DNA of 64,000 nt from Proteinivorax hydrogeniformans (lineage in GTDB: Bacteria; Bacillota; Proteinivoracia; Proteinivoracales; Proteinivoracaceae): NCBI RefSeq assembly GCF_040515995.1, contig NZ_CP159485.1:682001-746000 (forward strand). The letters are read 5' to 3'. The notes beneath the pieces were generated by a model that saw only the letters and a list, made by a program, of their open reading frames with translations, had not been told where the DNA came from and made no database searches. The number at the start of each line of letters is the position of its first letter. The stretch's first letter is position 1. This document shows positions 51,894-60,178 of the stretch, one piece after another. Position numbers and translations under genes: made by a program.

Positions 51894-52889
51894 TTAGACT
51901 TGTCCTAAAAAAACTTGAATAATAAAAGAAACCACAACTACTGCAATGGAGATAGTAAACCCATGTAAAAGGGGGGCAACTCCAGCTTGGGCAAGTTTTT
52001 GGAAACTTGTCTTAAGCCCAATGGCACCCAGAGCCATAACCATTAAAAATCTGCTAAAGTTAGAGACAGATAAGCTTACAGCGTCAGGGATGAGACCTGT
52101 ACTTTTAACAGCAACCATAGCTATAAAAAGCAAAATAAACCATGGGAAGACCTTGCTTATGTCAACTTTACGCTTTGAATCTTTTTTGGCAACCCTTGCA
52201 TGTATAATCGAAAACACGAGCACTACCGGTACTATAGCCAAAGTTCTAGTTAGCTTAACAATTACAGAGTAGTTACCAGCTACTTCAGAGAAAGAGTAAC
52301 CAGCTGCAACTACAGAAGAGGTGTCATTAATCGCTGTACCTGTCCAAAGGCCGAACCCTAAATCTGTCATTTTAAGAAAACTCCCCATAATGGGAAAAAG
52401 TACAACCATAAAAACATCGAAAATAAAGGTTGCAGAAATTGCATAAGCCATAGCACTATCTTCGGCTTCTATCACAGGGCCCACAGCTGCAATAGCTGAT
52501 CCGCCACATATGCCGGTCCCCGCCGATAAAAGGCCTGCTAGCTTCCAATCTAACCTAAGGAGCTTACCAACTATATATCCACCTAAAAAAGCAGTTAATA
52601 AGGTGAAAATCATAACTACAAGGGATATCCTGCCGACCTCAACTACCTGTGAAAAACTTAATGAAAGTCCCATTAGTATAATGGCAAGTCTTAACACCTT
52701 TTTTGATGTAAAACCAATCCCAGCGTCGAAACAATTGTATTTTGAAATAAATGGATTGATTAACATACCAATAAGCAAAGACAATACGCTAGCTCCTATT
52801 AAATGATAGGGTAAAACGTTAGTGACAAAAACTGAAAAAGCTGCAAGAGCGGCAGCTAAAGCTAATCCTGGATAAATTTTTGCATTCAT
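51894..52889 (-). CDS. YeiH/UPF0324-family putative sulfate exporter-like transporter
   Basis: The 331-aa protein has about ten membrane helices and family motifs: LIGASVLSLLIGMLINP, VLRLAIILMGLSLSF, GTGICGGSAIAAVGPVIEA and LWTGTAINDTSSVVAAGYSFS. Members are annotated as putative sulfate or sulfonate-linked exporters, with little experimental proof. The gene stands alone, bounded by terminator and promoter regions. Confidence 0.88.
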   Translation of the reverse strand: MNAKIYPGLALAAALAAFSVFVTNVLPYHLIGASVLSLLIGMLINPFISKYNCFDAGIGFTSKKVLRLAIILMGLSLSFSQVVEVGRISLVVMIFTLLTAFLGGYIVGKLLRLDWKLAGLLSAGTGICGGSAIAAVGPVIEAEDSAMAYAISATFIFDVFMVVLFPIMGSFLKMTDLGFGLWTGTAINDTSSVVAAGYSFSEVAGNYSVIVKLTRTLAIVPVVLVFSIIHARVAKKDSKRKVDISKVFPWFILLFIAMVAVKSTGLIPDAVSLSVSNFSRFLMVMALGAIGLKTSFQKLAQAGVAPLLHGFTISIAVVVVSFIIQVFLGQV

Positions 52890-53062
52890 ATAATTACAAC
52901 TCCCTATAAAGCTAATGCTATATTATTAAATTAACCTAATATAAATTTTAACACTCCAAAGGGATAATTGCTATCAAAAACAATTTATTTTATATTACCT
53001 TTTGTGTTAATTACATCCTTATTTTTGCATTATGATAGTAAAATCCAAAGGAGGAATACAAG

Positions 53063-53812
53063 ATGAATTATAAAGTGAAAAAAGGAGACACACTGTACAA
53101 AATAGCAAAAAAACACGGACTATCCTTAAGCCAGTTACTTGCTCTAAATCCCAGCATAGAAAATCCTGATATAATAAGCGTAGGTCAGACAATAACAGTT
53201 AGAAGCAACCAAGAACTAAAGACCTATAAAGTGCAGGCTAACGACACCCTCTCAAGTATAGCAACCAAGCACGGAATAACATGGCAGCAACTATATCAGC
53301 AAAACAAAGATATCATAAAAGACCCCAACCTAATTAACGTGGGAATGAAGCTAAAGATACCAAAAACCAAAACAAATCATACCCCCAAAAATCAAGTAGT
53401 ACAGTTTTTTACAAACAAGGGCTGGACCATTACCTCAGACTACGGTATCAGAACTCACCCCATAAGCGGCAACAAAACTTTTCACAGGGGTATAGACTTT
53501 GCCGGAAAACCAAAAGGGGAGCCCGTAAAAACTCCCATATCAGGCACAATAAAATACTCAAACTATTACTCCGGCTGGGGTAACTTAGTTGGAGTAGAAG
53601 ATAACCAAGGTTTTATACACCTGTTTGCACACCTACACCGGAGAACGAAAAAAGCAGGGCAAACAGTAGCAAAAGGGGATACAGTAGGCCTAAATGGCTC
53701 AACCGGAAATAGCACAGGCCCCCACGTTCATTATCAAATAAATACTCCTGGGGGCGGGGTTGGGGGGAGTTATGCTCATGCTAATCCTAAAATGTTTCCA
53801 GACTGCTTATAA
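53063..53812 (+). CDS. LysM-M23 peptidase, 249 aa, without visible signal peptide
   Basis: Two LysM domains (about 2-47 and 54-98) with KVKKGDTLYKIAKKHGLSL and KVQANDTLSSIATKHGITW precede an M23 domain. The M23 zinc residues lie in FHRGIDFAG, HLFAHLHR and GPHVHYQI. It should cleave peptidoglycan cross-links. The first LysM begins at residue 2, so there is no Sec signal; it could be released by lysis, be a holin-dependent endolysin-like enzyme, or be exported otherwise. The RBS is AAAGGAGG. Its 3' end takes part in an inverted repeat with the tandem array downstream. Confidence 0.88.
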   Translation: MNYKVKKGDTLYKIAKKHGLSLSQLLALNPSIENPDIISVGQTITVRSNQELKTYKVQANDTLSSIATKHGITWQQLYQQNKDIIKDPNLINVGMKLKIPKTKTNHTPKNQVVQFFTNKGWTITSDYGIRTHPISGNKTFHRGIDFAGKPKGEPVKTPISGTIKYSNYYSGWGNLVGVEDNQGFIHLFAHLHRRTKKAGQTVAKGDTVGLNGSTGNSTGPHVHYQINTPGGGVGGSYAHANPKMFPDCL

Positions 53813-53923
53813 GCACTCATCTTCTTCGTTGCATTAAAACTTCAGACCAGTCACGTATTATTTATACGCTCCCGCCCTGAAGTTTTAAAGCGCCTCGAAT
53901 CTAAGCACTTCTAAGCAGTCTGG
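53797..53923. repeat. Nested inverted repeats at the 3' end of the M23 gene
   Basis: CCAGACTGCTTATAAG at the gene's last codons is inverted as CTTCTAAGCAGTCTGG at 53908-53923. Inside, TTAAAACTTCAG and CTGAAGTTTTAA (53834-53890) form a second stem. Together they could fold as one long hairpin leading into the tandem array. No T run follows, so it is not a simple terminator. Confidence 0.65.
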
Positions 53924-53925
53924 TG

Positions 53926-54383
53926 GGGTCAAAGGGATTAAGAGATTTTGTATCGTGCCTAAGTTTTAGGGCACATCTAAGTGGTTTTATTGGGTCAAAG
54001 GGATTAAGAGATTTTGTATCGTGCCTAAGTTTTAGGGCACATCTAAGTGGTTTTATTGGGTCAAAGGGATTAAGAGATTTTGTATCGTGCCTAAGTTTTA
54101 GGGCACATCTAAGTGGTTTTATTGGGTCATAGGGATTAAGACAATTTGTATCGTGCCTAAGTTTTAGGCACATCTAAGTGGTTTTATTGGGTCATAGGGA
54201 TTAAGACAATTTGTATCGTGCCTAAGTTTTAGGCACATCTAAGTGGTTTTATTGGGTCATAGGGATTAAGACAATTTGTATCGTGCCTAAGTTTTAGGCA
54301 CATCTAAGCAGTCTGGTGGGGTCATAGGGATTAAGATATTTTGTATCGTGCCTAAGTTTTAGGCACATCTAAGTGGTTGGCTG
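53926..54383. repeat. Tandem array of seven 65-66-bp units
   Basis: Units begin with GGGTCA(A/T)AGGGATTAAG at 53926, 53992, 54058, 54124, 54189, 54254 and 54319. Units 1-3 are 66 bp with GAGATTTTG and AGGGCAC; units 4-6 are 65 bp with CAATTTG and AGGCAC; unit 7 is near them. Each carries a stem GTGCCTAA-GTT-TTAGGCAC, perfect in units 4-7 and with one extra G in units 1-3. Open frames through the 66-bp units on both strands follow from the length being divisible by three and show no protein features. Confidence 0.95.
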
Positions 54384-54725
54384 GTAGCATTTGGATCTTC
54401 TTTACTATGTATTAAAATCTAAACGTTAATTTTGCTCCAGTGGGTTATCAGAATAAGTTCTGCTGGAGAACTGTAGTTCTCCCCTACAAGTTTGGCTGTA
54501 GTAGTTTTTTTGGCATTTCTATGTTAGTAGCCATTTGTTGATAGGTTGACGCGGAGGTCAACCACTGCCTCTTTGAGGGGAGGTAGTTTCAGAACATTGT
54601 AATTGTTATACATGTTGAGAATGAATGCTAGTTGGGAATATTACCTGTTGTACTGCATGCTGTAGGTGCTTGTAATATATGAGTGCTTGAATTGATGGTG
54701 GTAGGGGGTAGCATACATACAAAAA
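54384..54725. other. Non-coding stretch after the tandem array
   Basis: It contains a perfect GGAGAACT-GT-AGTTCTCC hairpin near 54465 and an inverted repeat GGTTGAC-N6-GTCAACC at 54544-54563, also seen at 2468-2487. I see no gene or known RNA. Confidence 0.6.
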
Positions 54726-54726
54726 A

Positions 54727-54757
54727 AACAGAGGGGAATTTTCCTCTGCTTTTTTTG
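54727..54757. terminator. Terminator of the second chemoreceptor gene
   Basis: CAGAGGGGAA and TTCCTCTG pair around a short loop, with A and T runs outside. On the minus strand it follows the chemoreceptor stop by five bases. Confidence 0.88.
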
Positions 54758-54761
54758 TGTC

Positions 54762-56210
54762 TTAAATACTTTCTGCTGTGGTTTTTAGATTTCTTGCTAG
54801 TTTGTCCAAGTTTTCACTTACTTTTCTTAAGTTATTTATAGATGTTGATTGCTGCTCTACTGAGCTTGAAACTTCTTCGGTGCTAGCTGCGTTTTGTTGT
54901 GCGATGGATGTAAGGTTTTGCATCACATTCATGATGTTTTCCTTCATTTTTACAATTTGGTTTTCTGTTTCTTTTAGTGAATTGATTTTTTCCTTTGTTG
55001 ATTCGATGGAAGTAGCTAAATCATTAAATATAGTCTCAGTATCTTTTATAGCAGTTGTCTGGGATTCGAGTATTTCCATAGACTCTTCCATTTTTTTATT
55101 AGTTTCGTTGGTGTTAGTTTTTAAGCTTTCGATTACATCACTGATTTCGCTTGCTGATTCTGCTGATTGTTCTGCTAGTTTTCTAATTTCTTCAGCAACT
55201 ACAGCAAAACCCTTGCCGGCCTCGCCAGCTCTAGCTGCTTCGATACTGGCGTTTAAAGCCAGTAAGTTTGTCTGTTGGGCTATGTCGCTAATTGAGCTAC
55301 TTGCAATATTTATAGCTTCGGTACTCTGATCTGTGCTGTCAACCATCTCTTTAAGCAGGCTTATTGCCTCGTTACTTTCCTTGGTTTTACTATTTAGCTG
55401 TTTTATAATTGTCAATCCATCATTTTTCAAGCCTTCAGTGGCAGATGAAATTTCATCTAAATCGTCTGTAGCAGCAACTATATTATCGATGCCAGTTGAT
55501 AGCCCCTCTGTTTCTTTTGCCCCGTCTTCAGTATCGCTAGCTTGTTCGGATGAACCCTTAGCAATTTCCTCTATAACCTTAGAAACCTCTTCGATAGATA
55601 CAGCAGTCTCATTAACAGTAGATTTTAGGTGACTAGAAGAGTTAGCTAGATTTTCCGTGGTTTCAATAATGGTTTTGATGATCTTATCTTTGTTTTTTTG
55701 ATCTTCTTCCATCTTAGATATGTATTTTCCATTTTCTTTGCTGGAATTTCCTATGATGTTTGTGTTAACAAATTGCACTATACAAGTTAAAACAAGCACA
55801 GCTAAAATAACATGAACTTCATCTGATGCAAATTTTCCGGTTACGGTGTTAAAGAGATTTACCGCCATAACAATTCCAAGCACTCCACCTGTAAGTAGCT
55901 TATTGCCAAAAACAGAAAAAGCTCCCATCAGCGGAAAAGCAAAAGCAAAAGATATGCTAGAGGTAGTTGTAGCAACTACGATATATGTAGTCATTAAAGG
56001 AACCGCTAATACATATTTGATTATGTGGCTTTGTCGATTTTTTTTGTACGTGTAAAGCGAGTACCCTAACGCAAACCAACAGACGATTACAACTATGGAA
56101 GTTATAATCAGGACGTCCTCAAAGTAAGTGATAACTGATGAAAGAAGTACGATAAAAAAGCATAAGGCCAACAGGCTCTTATTAGCTCCAATTAAAAACT
56201 TAGTATTCAT
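54762..56210 (-). CDS. Methyl-accepting chemotaxis protein, paralogue of 45705
   Basis: The 482-aa protein has the same plan as its paralogue: six N-terminal helices, then a signalling domain with [20 protein letters not shown] and [17 protein letters not shown]. The C-terminal [14 protein letters not shown] contains likely methylation sites. The signalling halves are near-identical while the sensor helices differ, suggesting different inputs. It lacks HAMP. A terminator follows; no cheA or flagellar gene is in the window. Confidence 0.9.
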   Translation of the reverse strand: MNTKFLIGANKSLLALCFFIVLLSSVITYFEDVLIITSIVVIVCWFALGYSLYTYKKNRQSHIIKYVLAVPLMTTYIVVATTTSSISFAFAFPLMGAFSVFGNKLLTGGVLGIVMAVNLFNTVTGKFASDEVHVILAVLVLTCIVQFVNTNIIGNSSKENGKYISKMEEDQKNKDKIIKTIIETTENLANSSSHLKSTVNETAVSIEEVSKVIEEIAKGSSEQASDTEDGAKETEGLSTGIDNIVAATDDLDEISSATEGLKNDGLTIIKQLNSKTKESNEAISLLKEMVDSTDQSTEAINIASSSISDIAQQTNLLALNASIEAARAGEAGKGFAVVAEEIRKLAEQSAESASEISDVIESLKTNTNETNKKMEESMEILESQTTAIKDTETIFNDLATSIESTKEKINSLKETENQIVKMKENIMNVMQNLTSIAQQNAASTEEVSSSVEQQSTSINNLRKVSENLDKLARNLKTTAESI

Positions 56211-56438
56211 TTTTAACCCCCCTATGAAATGTCATCTAAAGACTTTTTAGAGTTATTCGACTTTTTTCTTTAAAAACCTTCTTAATTAGTACAAAATTAC
56301 CAAAATTATCTAAAAGCTACAATAAAAAGGTTAAATTCAAAAAAGTTATAATTCAACTAAATGTCTGTCAAAAGCTATCTTAGCAAGCATAAAAACGGTT
56401 TCTAATTTATTTTTTTAATTGCATAGGAAAATAGGTAC

Positions 56439-56466
56439 TTTACAAATGGGACACGTATGGTATATT
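56439..56466 (+). promoter_or_regulatory. Promoter of the maltodextrin operon
   Basis: TTTACA and TATATT are separated by 16 bp, just upstream of an operator, as expected for a LacI-type controlled promoter. Confidence 0.6.
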
Positions 56467-56478
56467 AAGATTATAAGG

Positions 56479-56496
56479 TGCGCAAGCGCTTGCACA
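56479..56496. promoter_or_regulatory. LacI/MalR-type operator 1
   Basis: TGCGCAAGCGCTTGCACA has a perfect GCAAGCGCTTGC core at 56482-56493, the central-CG palindrome of LacI-family sugar regulators. It lies about 10-30 bases after the predicted start of transcription, so it would repress the GH31-malQ-glgP operon. A CcpA site is a close alternative. Confidence 0.8.
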
Positions 56497-56540
56497 GATA
56501 AAATTCGTTAAATTATAGGGACGTTAAGCGGAGGTGAGGT

Positions 56541-58685
56541 ATGAAGACTTTTATTTTGGAGAACGGGGTTAAGGTATTTCAATACGGTGAACCCATTGAT
56601 ACTGACGCCGTTTACGCAGAAAAGCTAAAACAGAAGTTTGATGAAAAGTTAAAACCATCTTTTAAAGAAGATGGAAAAGCTATAATTAATATTGAACTAG
56701 AAAAAGAAGATATGGTTTATGGTCTTGGTGGAAACTTAGGGGGCATAAACAAAAGAGGTAGGGTTTATCAATCTTATTGCACAGACGAGCCCAGTCATAC
56801 CGAGGAGAAGACAACTCTTTATGGAGCGCATAACTTCTTTATTGTATCAGGCAAAACTCATTGTGGATATTTTATAGACTTTCCCTCACGCATTAAGTAT
56901 GATGTTGGTTTTTCAACACTTGACTCCTTTAATATTGAAATATTCGGGCAAGACTTCAATTTATATGTAATAGAGGGAGAAACGTTAGAAGAAATCTCAT
57001 CAAAATTTTTGCAAATTATCGGAAAGCCATATGTGCCACCTAAATGGGGGTTTGGGTATTTCCAAAGTCGTTGGGGTTATAAAAATAAAGAAGAGGTATT
57101 AGAGGTGTACAACACCTTTAAAGAAAATAAAATTCCTCTTGAAGGAATTTATCTTGACCTTGACTACATGGACAACTTTAAGGACTTTTCAATATCCAAA
57201 GAGAGATTTGATGGATTTAAGGATTTTGTCGAAAAGCTAAAAAAAGATGGAACGTATTTAATACCGATAATTGATGCCGGTGTTAAAGTCGAAAAAGGGT
57301 ACGATGTCTACGAGGAAGGAATCAAAGGGGACCATTTTTGCAAAGACAAAGATGGTAAGCCATATACAGCAGCAGTATGGCCTGGTCAGGTTCATTTTCC
57401 AGACTTTTTTAAAGAAGATACACAGAAGTGGTTTGGGTCAAAGTACAAACTATTGACAAAAAGCGGAATTGAAGGCGTATGGAATGACATGAACGAACCG
57501 GCAATATTTTATGATCAAAAGTCAATAGATGAAGCGATTAACTCCGCCATAGAGTCCAAAGGCAAGAACATGGATGTGTTTTCCTTTTTTGATCTAAAGG
57601 ACAAGTTTGCCAATTTAGCTAATAAAGATGAGTATTATAAGAGCTTTTATCATCAGGTAGGAAACACAATGAAATCTAACGATGAAGTTCATAACTTATA
57701 CGGCCACTATATGACAAAATCAGCTAATATTGGTCTTAAAAAACTTCTAGATGATAAAAGGTTTGTACTTATATCGAGAGCATCTAGCATTGGAATGCAT
57801 AAATATGGCGGTATTTGGACCGGAGATAACTGCTCTTTTTGGTCTCACCTAGATCAAAATATCAAGAATATGCCCTCGCTAAATATGTGTGGATTTTTCT
57901 ATACAGGTGCTGACACCGGAGGGTTTGGAAATGACTGCTATGGTGAGATGCTAGTAAGATGGTTGCAGTTTAGTGTCTTTACACCACTTTTGAGAAATCA
58001 CTCTGCTATAGGGTGTCAAAACCAAGAACCGTATGTCTTTGGTAAAGAGGTAAAGGAAAACTCAAAAAACCTGATAAAAGCTAGATATAGGTTGCTGCCA
58101 TACATTTATTCTGAATACATGAAATCAGTCAATAACTATAAGCTTATGTTTAAGCCGCTATCCTTTGAATATGAGGATGAGTTAGCTAAGCAAGCTGAAG
58201 ATCAACTATTTTTAGGAAATGAGCTAATGATAGCACCGGTTCATAAGCCGAATCATAAAGGCAGATATGTCTATTTGCCCCAAAAGATGGTGGAGGTTTC
58301 CTTTAAAGGTGATTGCGAGAGTTTAGCAGTTAAAGATTGTGGTATTCACTATCTTAGCTATGAACTAGAGGACTTTAAGTTCTTTTTAAGAAAGAATTCT
58401 ATTATTCCTCACATCAATCCTGCCATGAACGTCAAACACCTAAGTCAAGAAACATTAAAAATAATAGCCTATGTTGATTCAGAGGCTGAATATAATCTTT
58501 ATGATGATGACGGGATTTCTCATCAGTATCAGCAAGGAAATTCATTTAACACTAACATAAAAATAACAAGAGGTAATGATGATTTCATAATAGAAGTTGA
58601 TAATTCAAACCCCTCTATAAAAGAAATTGAATTTACTATTATAGATTCCAGCAACAACATTAAAAATAAAAAAATTAAATTGTAG
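56541..58685 (+). CDS. GH31 alpha-glucosidase, 714 aa
   Basis: It has the GH31 barrel with PPKWGFGYFQSRWGYKNKEEV, the catalytic nucleophile Asp in GVWNDMNEPA (about residue 316), RASSIGMHKYGGIWTGDN and FYTGADTGGFG. A C-terminal beta domain follows. It lacks a signal peptide, so it hydrolyses imported maltodextrins or isomaltose-type sugars in the cytoplasm. It is first in an operon with malQ (10 bases apart) and glgP. Operator 1 lies just upstream. The RBS is GGAGGTGAGG. Confidence 0.92.
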   Translation: MKTFILENGVKVFQYGEPIDTDAVYAEKLKQKFDEKLKPSFKEDGKAIINIELEKEDMVYGLGGNLGGINKRGRVYQSYCTDEPSHTEEKTTLYGAHNFFIVSGKTHCGYFIDFPSRIKYDVGFSTLDSFNIEIFGQDFNLYVIEGETLEEISSKFLQIIGKPYVPPKWGFGYFQSRWGYKNKEEVLEVYNTFKENKIPLEGIYLDLDYMDNFKDFSISKERFDGFKDFVEKLKKDGTYLIPIIDAGVKVEKGYDVYEEGIKGDHFCKDKDGKPYTAAVWPGQVHFPDFFKEDTQKWFGSKYKLLTKSGIEGVWNDMNEPAIFYDQKSIDEAINSAIESKGKNMDVFSFFDLKDKFANLANKDEYYKSFYHQVGNTMKSNDEVHNLYGHYMTKSANIGLKKLLDDKRFVLISRASSIGMHKYGGIWTGDNCSFWSHLDQNIKNMPSLNMCGFFYTGADTGGFGNDCYGEMLVRWLQFSVFTPLLRNHSAIGCQNQEPYVFGKEVKENSKNLIKARYRLLPYIYSEYMKSVNNYKLMFKPLSFEYEDELAKQAEDQLFLGNELMIAPVHKPNHKGRYVYLPQKMVEVSFKGDCESLAVKDCGIHYLSYELEDFKFFLRKNSIIPHINPAMNVKHLSQETLKIIAYVDSEAEYNLYDDDGISHQYQQGNSFNTNIKITRGNDDFIIEVDNSNPSIKEIEFTIIDSSNNIKNKKIKL

Positions 58686-58695
58686 GTGGAAAGTT

Positions 58696-60174
58696 ATGAG
58701 AGAGCGAACTAGCGGTATATTAATGCACATATCTTCGTTACCTAGTGAATATGGAATAGGTGACTTTGGTAAGGAAGCATATAAGTTTGTTGACTTTTTG
58801 GTTAAAGCCAATCAGAAGAACTGGCAAATATTACCCTTAGGAGTTACAGGTTACGGAGATTCACCATACCAATGCTTTTCAGCATTTGCCGGAAATCCAT
58901 ATTTTATTGATTTAAATGAGTTTATCGAAAGAGGATTTCTAAGAAAAGAGCAGATTGAACAATACGATCTAGGAAGCGACCCTAAAAGCGTGGATTATGG
59001 GCTGTTATACGATAACAAGATGCAAATTTTGCGTTTGGCCTATTCCAAAGCTAAAAAGGAAATTGGTGAAGATTTAGATAGGTTTTACTCTGAAAATGAG
59101 TCTTGGCTTAAAGAGTTTGCTTTATATATGTCCATAAAAGCAAAAAATGATAACAAGTCATGGATGCACTGGGATGATAAGTACAAAGATGCAAAATCTA
59201 GCCATGTAAAAGAGTTTGAAAAAGAAAATCGAGATGAAGTGTACTTTTGGGTGTTTACACAGTATTTCTTTTTAGAGCAGTGGAAGAAATTAAAAAGCTA
59301 TGCCAACGCAAATGGTATCAGTATTATAGGTGATTTACCTATATATGTTGCAGAAGACAGCGCTGATGTTTGGGGGAACCCAGAAATCTTTAATTTAGAT
59401 GAGAATCTCGAGCCTATAACAGTAGCCGGCTGCCCACCTGATGCTTTTTCTGAAACCGGACAGCTTTGGGGTAATCCGATTTATGATTGGGATGCCATGG
59501 ACAAGCAAAATTATAAATGGTGGGTTAATAGGATTAAACACAGCTTTGAGCTTTATGACTGTTTGCGAATAGACCACTTTAGAGGTTTTGAAGCATACTG
59601 GGAGGTCAAATACGGATCAGAAACTGCGATAGAAGGCAAGTGGACAAAGGGGCCTGGAATCAAACTGTTTAACCAGATAAAAAAAGAGCTAGGCGAGCTT
59701 AATATAATAGCTGAGGATTTAGGTTATATAACTAAAGATGTTCAGAATTTAATTGAAGAAACAGGTTTTCCAGGGATGAAGGTGTTGCAGTTTGCTTTTG
59801 ATACTAGAGAAGAAAGCGACTATCTACCTCACAACTATCATAACAACTGTGTTGTTTATACAGGTACCCATGATAACCACACAGCTTTAGGTTGGTTTGA
59901 AAATGTCCCTAAAGGGGATTTTGAATATGCAATTAAGTATTTAAAGCTCAACTATGATGAAGGATTTAATTGGGGATTTATCCGAGGAGCTTGGAGTTCA
60001 GTAGCATATTTAGCAGTGGCCCCTATACAAGATTTTCTTGGCTTAGATGACAAAGCCCGGGTTAACATACCATCTACTATTGGTGGGAATTGGATCTGGA
60101 GAATGACAAAAGAAGATCTTACAGATGAACTTGCAACAAAGATAGCTAATCTAACAAAGATTTATGGGAGGTAA
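58696..60174 (+). CDS. malQ: 4-alpha-glucanotransferase MalQ (GH77)
   Basis: The 492-aa protein begins RTSGILMHISSLPSEYGIGDFG. Conserved GH77 regions are IIGDLPIYVAEDSADVW and LRIDHFRGFEAYW (nucleophile Asp near 293). IIAEDLGYIT carries the acid/base Glu, and TGTHDNHTALGW also matches. It moves glucan units between maltodextrins in the cytoplasm, making longer chains for the phosphorylase encoded next. The RBS is AGGTGGAAAG. It overlaps the upstream reading of glgP slightly. Confidence 0.95.
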   Translation: MRERTSGILMHISSLPSEYGIGDFGKEAYKFVDFLVKANQKNWQILPLGVTGYGDSPYQCFSAFAGNPYFIDLNEFIERGFLRKEQIEQYDLGSDPKSVDYGLLYDNKMQILRLAYSKAKKEIGEDLDRFYSENESWLKEFALYMSIKAKNDNKSWMHWDDKYKDAKSSHVKEFEKENRDEVYFWVFTQYFFLEQWKKLKSYANANGISIIGDLPIYVAEDSADVWGNPEIFNLDENLEPITVAGCPPDAFSETGQLWGNPIYDWDAMDKQNYKWWVNRIKHSFELYDCLRIDHFRGFEAYWEVKYGSETAIEGKWTKGPGIKLFNQIKKELGELNIIAEDLGYITKDVQNLIEETGFPGMKVLQFAFDTREESDYLPHNYHNNCVVYTGTHDNHTALGWFENVPKGDFEYAIKYLKLNYDEGFNWGFIRGAWSSVAYLAVAPIQDFLGLDDKARVNIPSTIGGNWIWRMTKEDLTDELATKIANLTKIYGR

Positions 60175-60178
60175 TACC

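Noticed and set aside
53901-54173. Repetitive protein genes on both strands of the tandem array
   Set aside because: The frames exist only because 66 is divisible by three; there is no RBS, no plausible composition, and the 65-bp units break the frame.
53926-54383. CRISPR array
   Set aside because: Units are directly adjacent with no variable spacers, repeats are too long and no cas gene is near.
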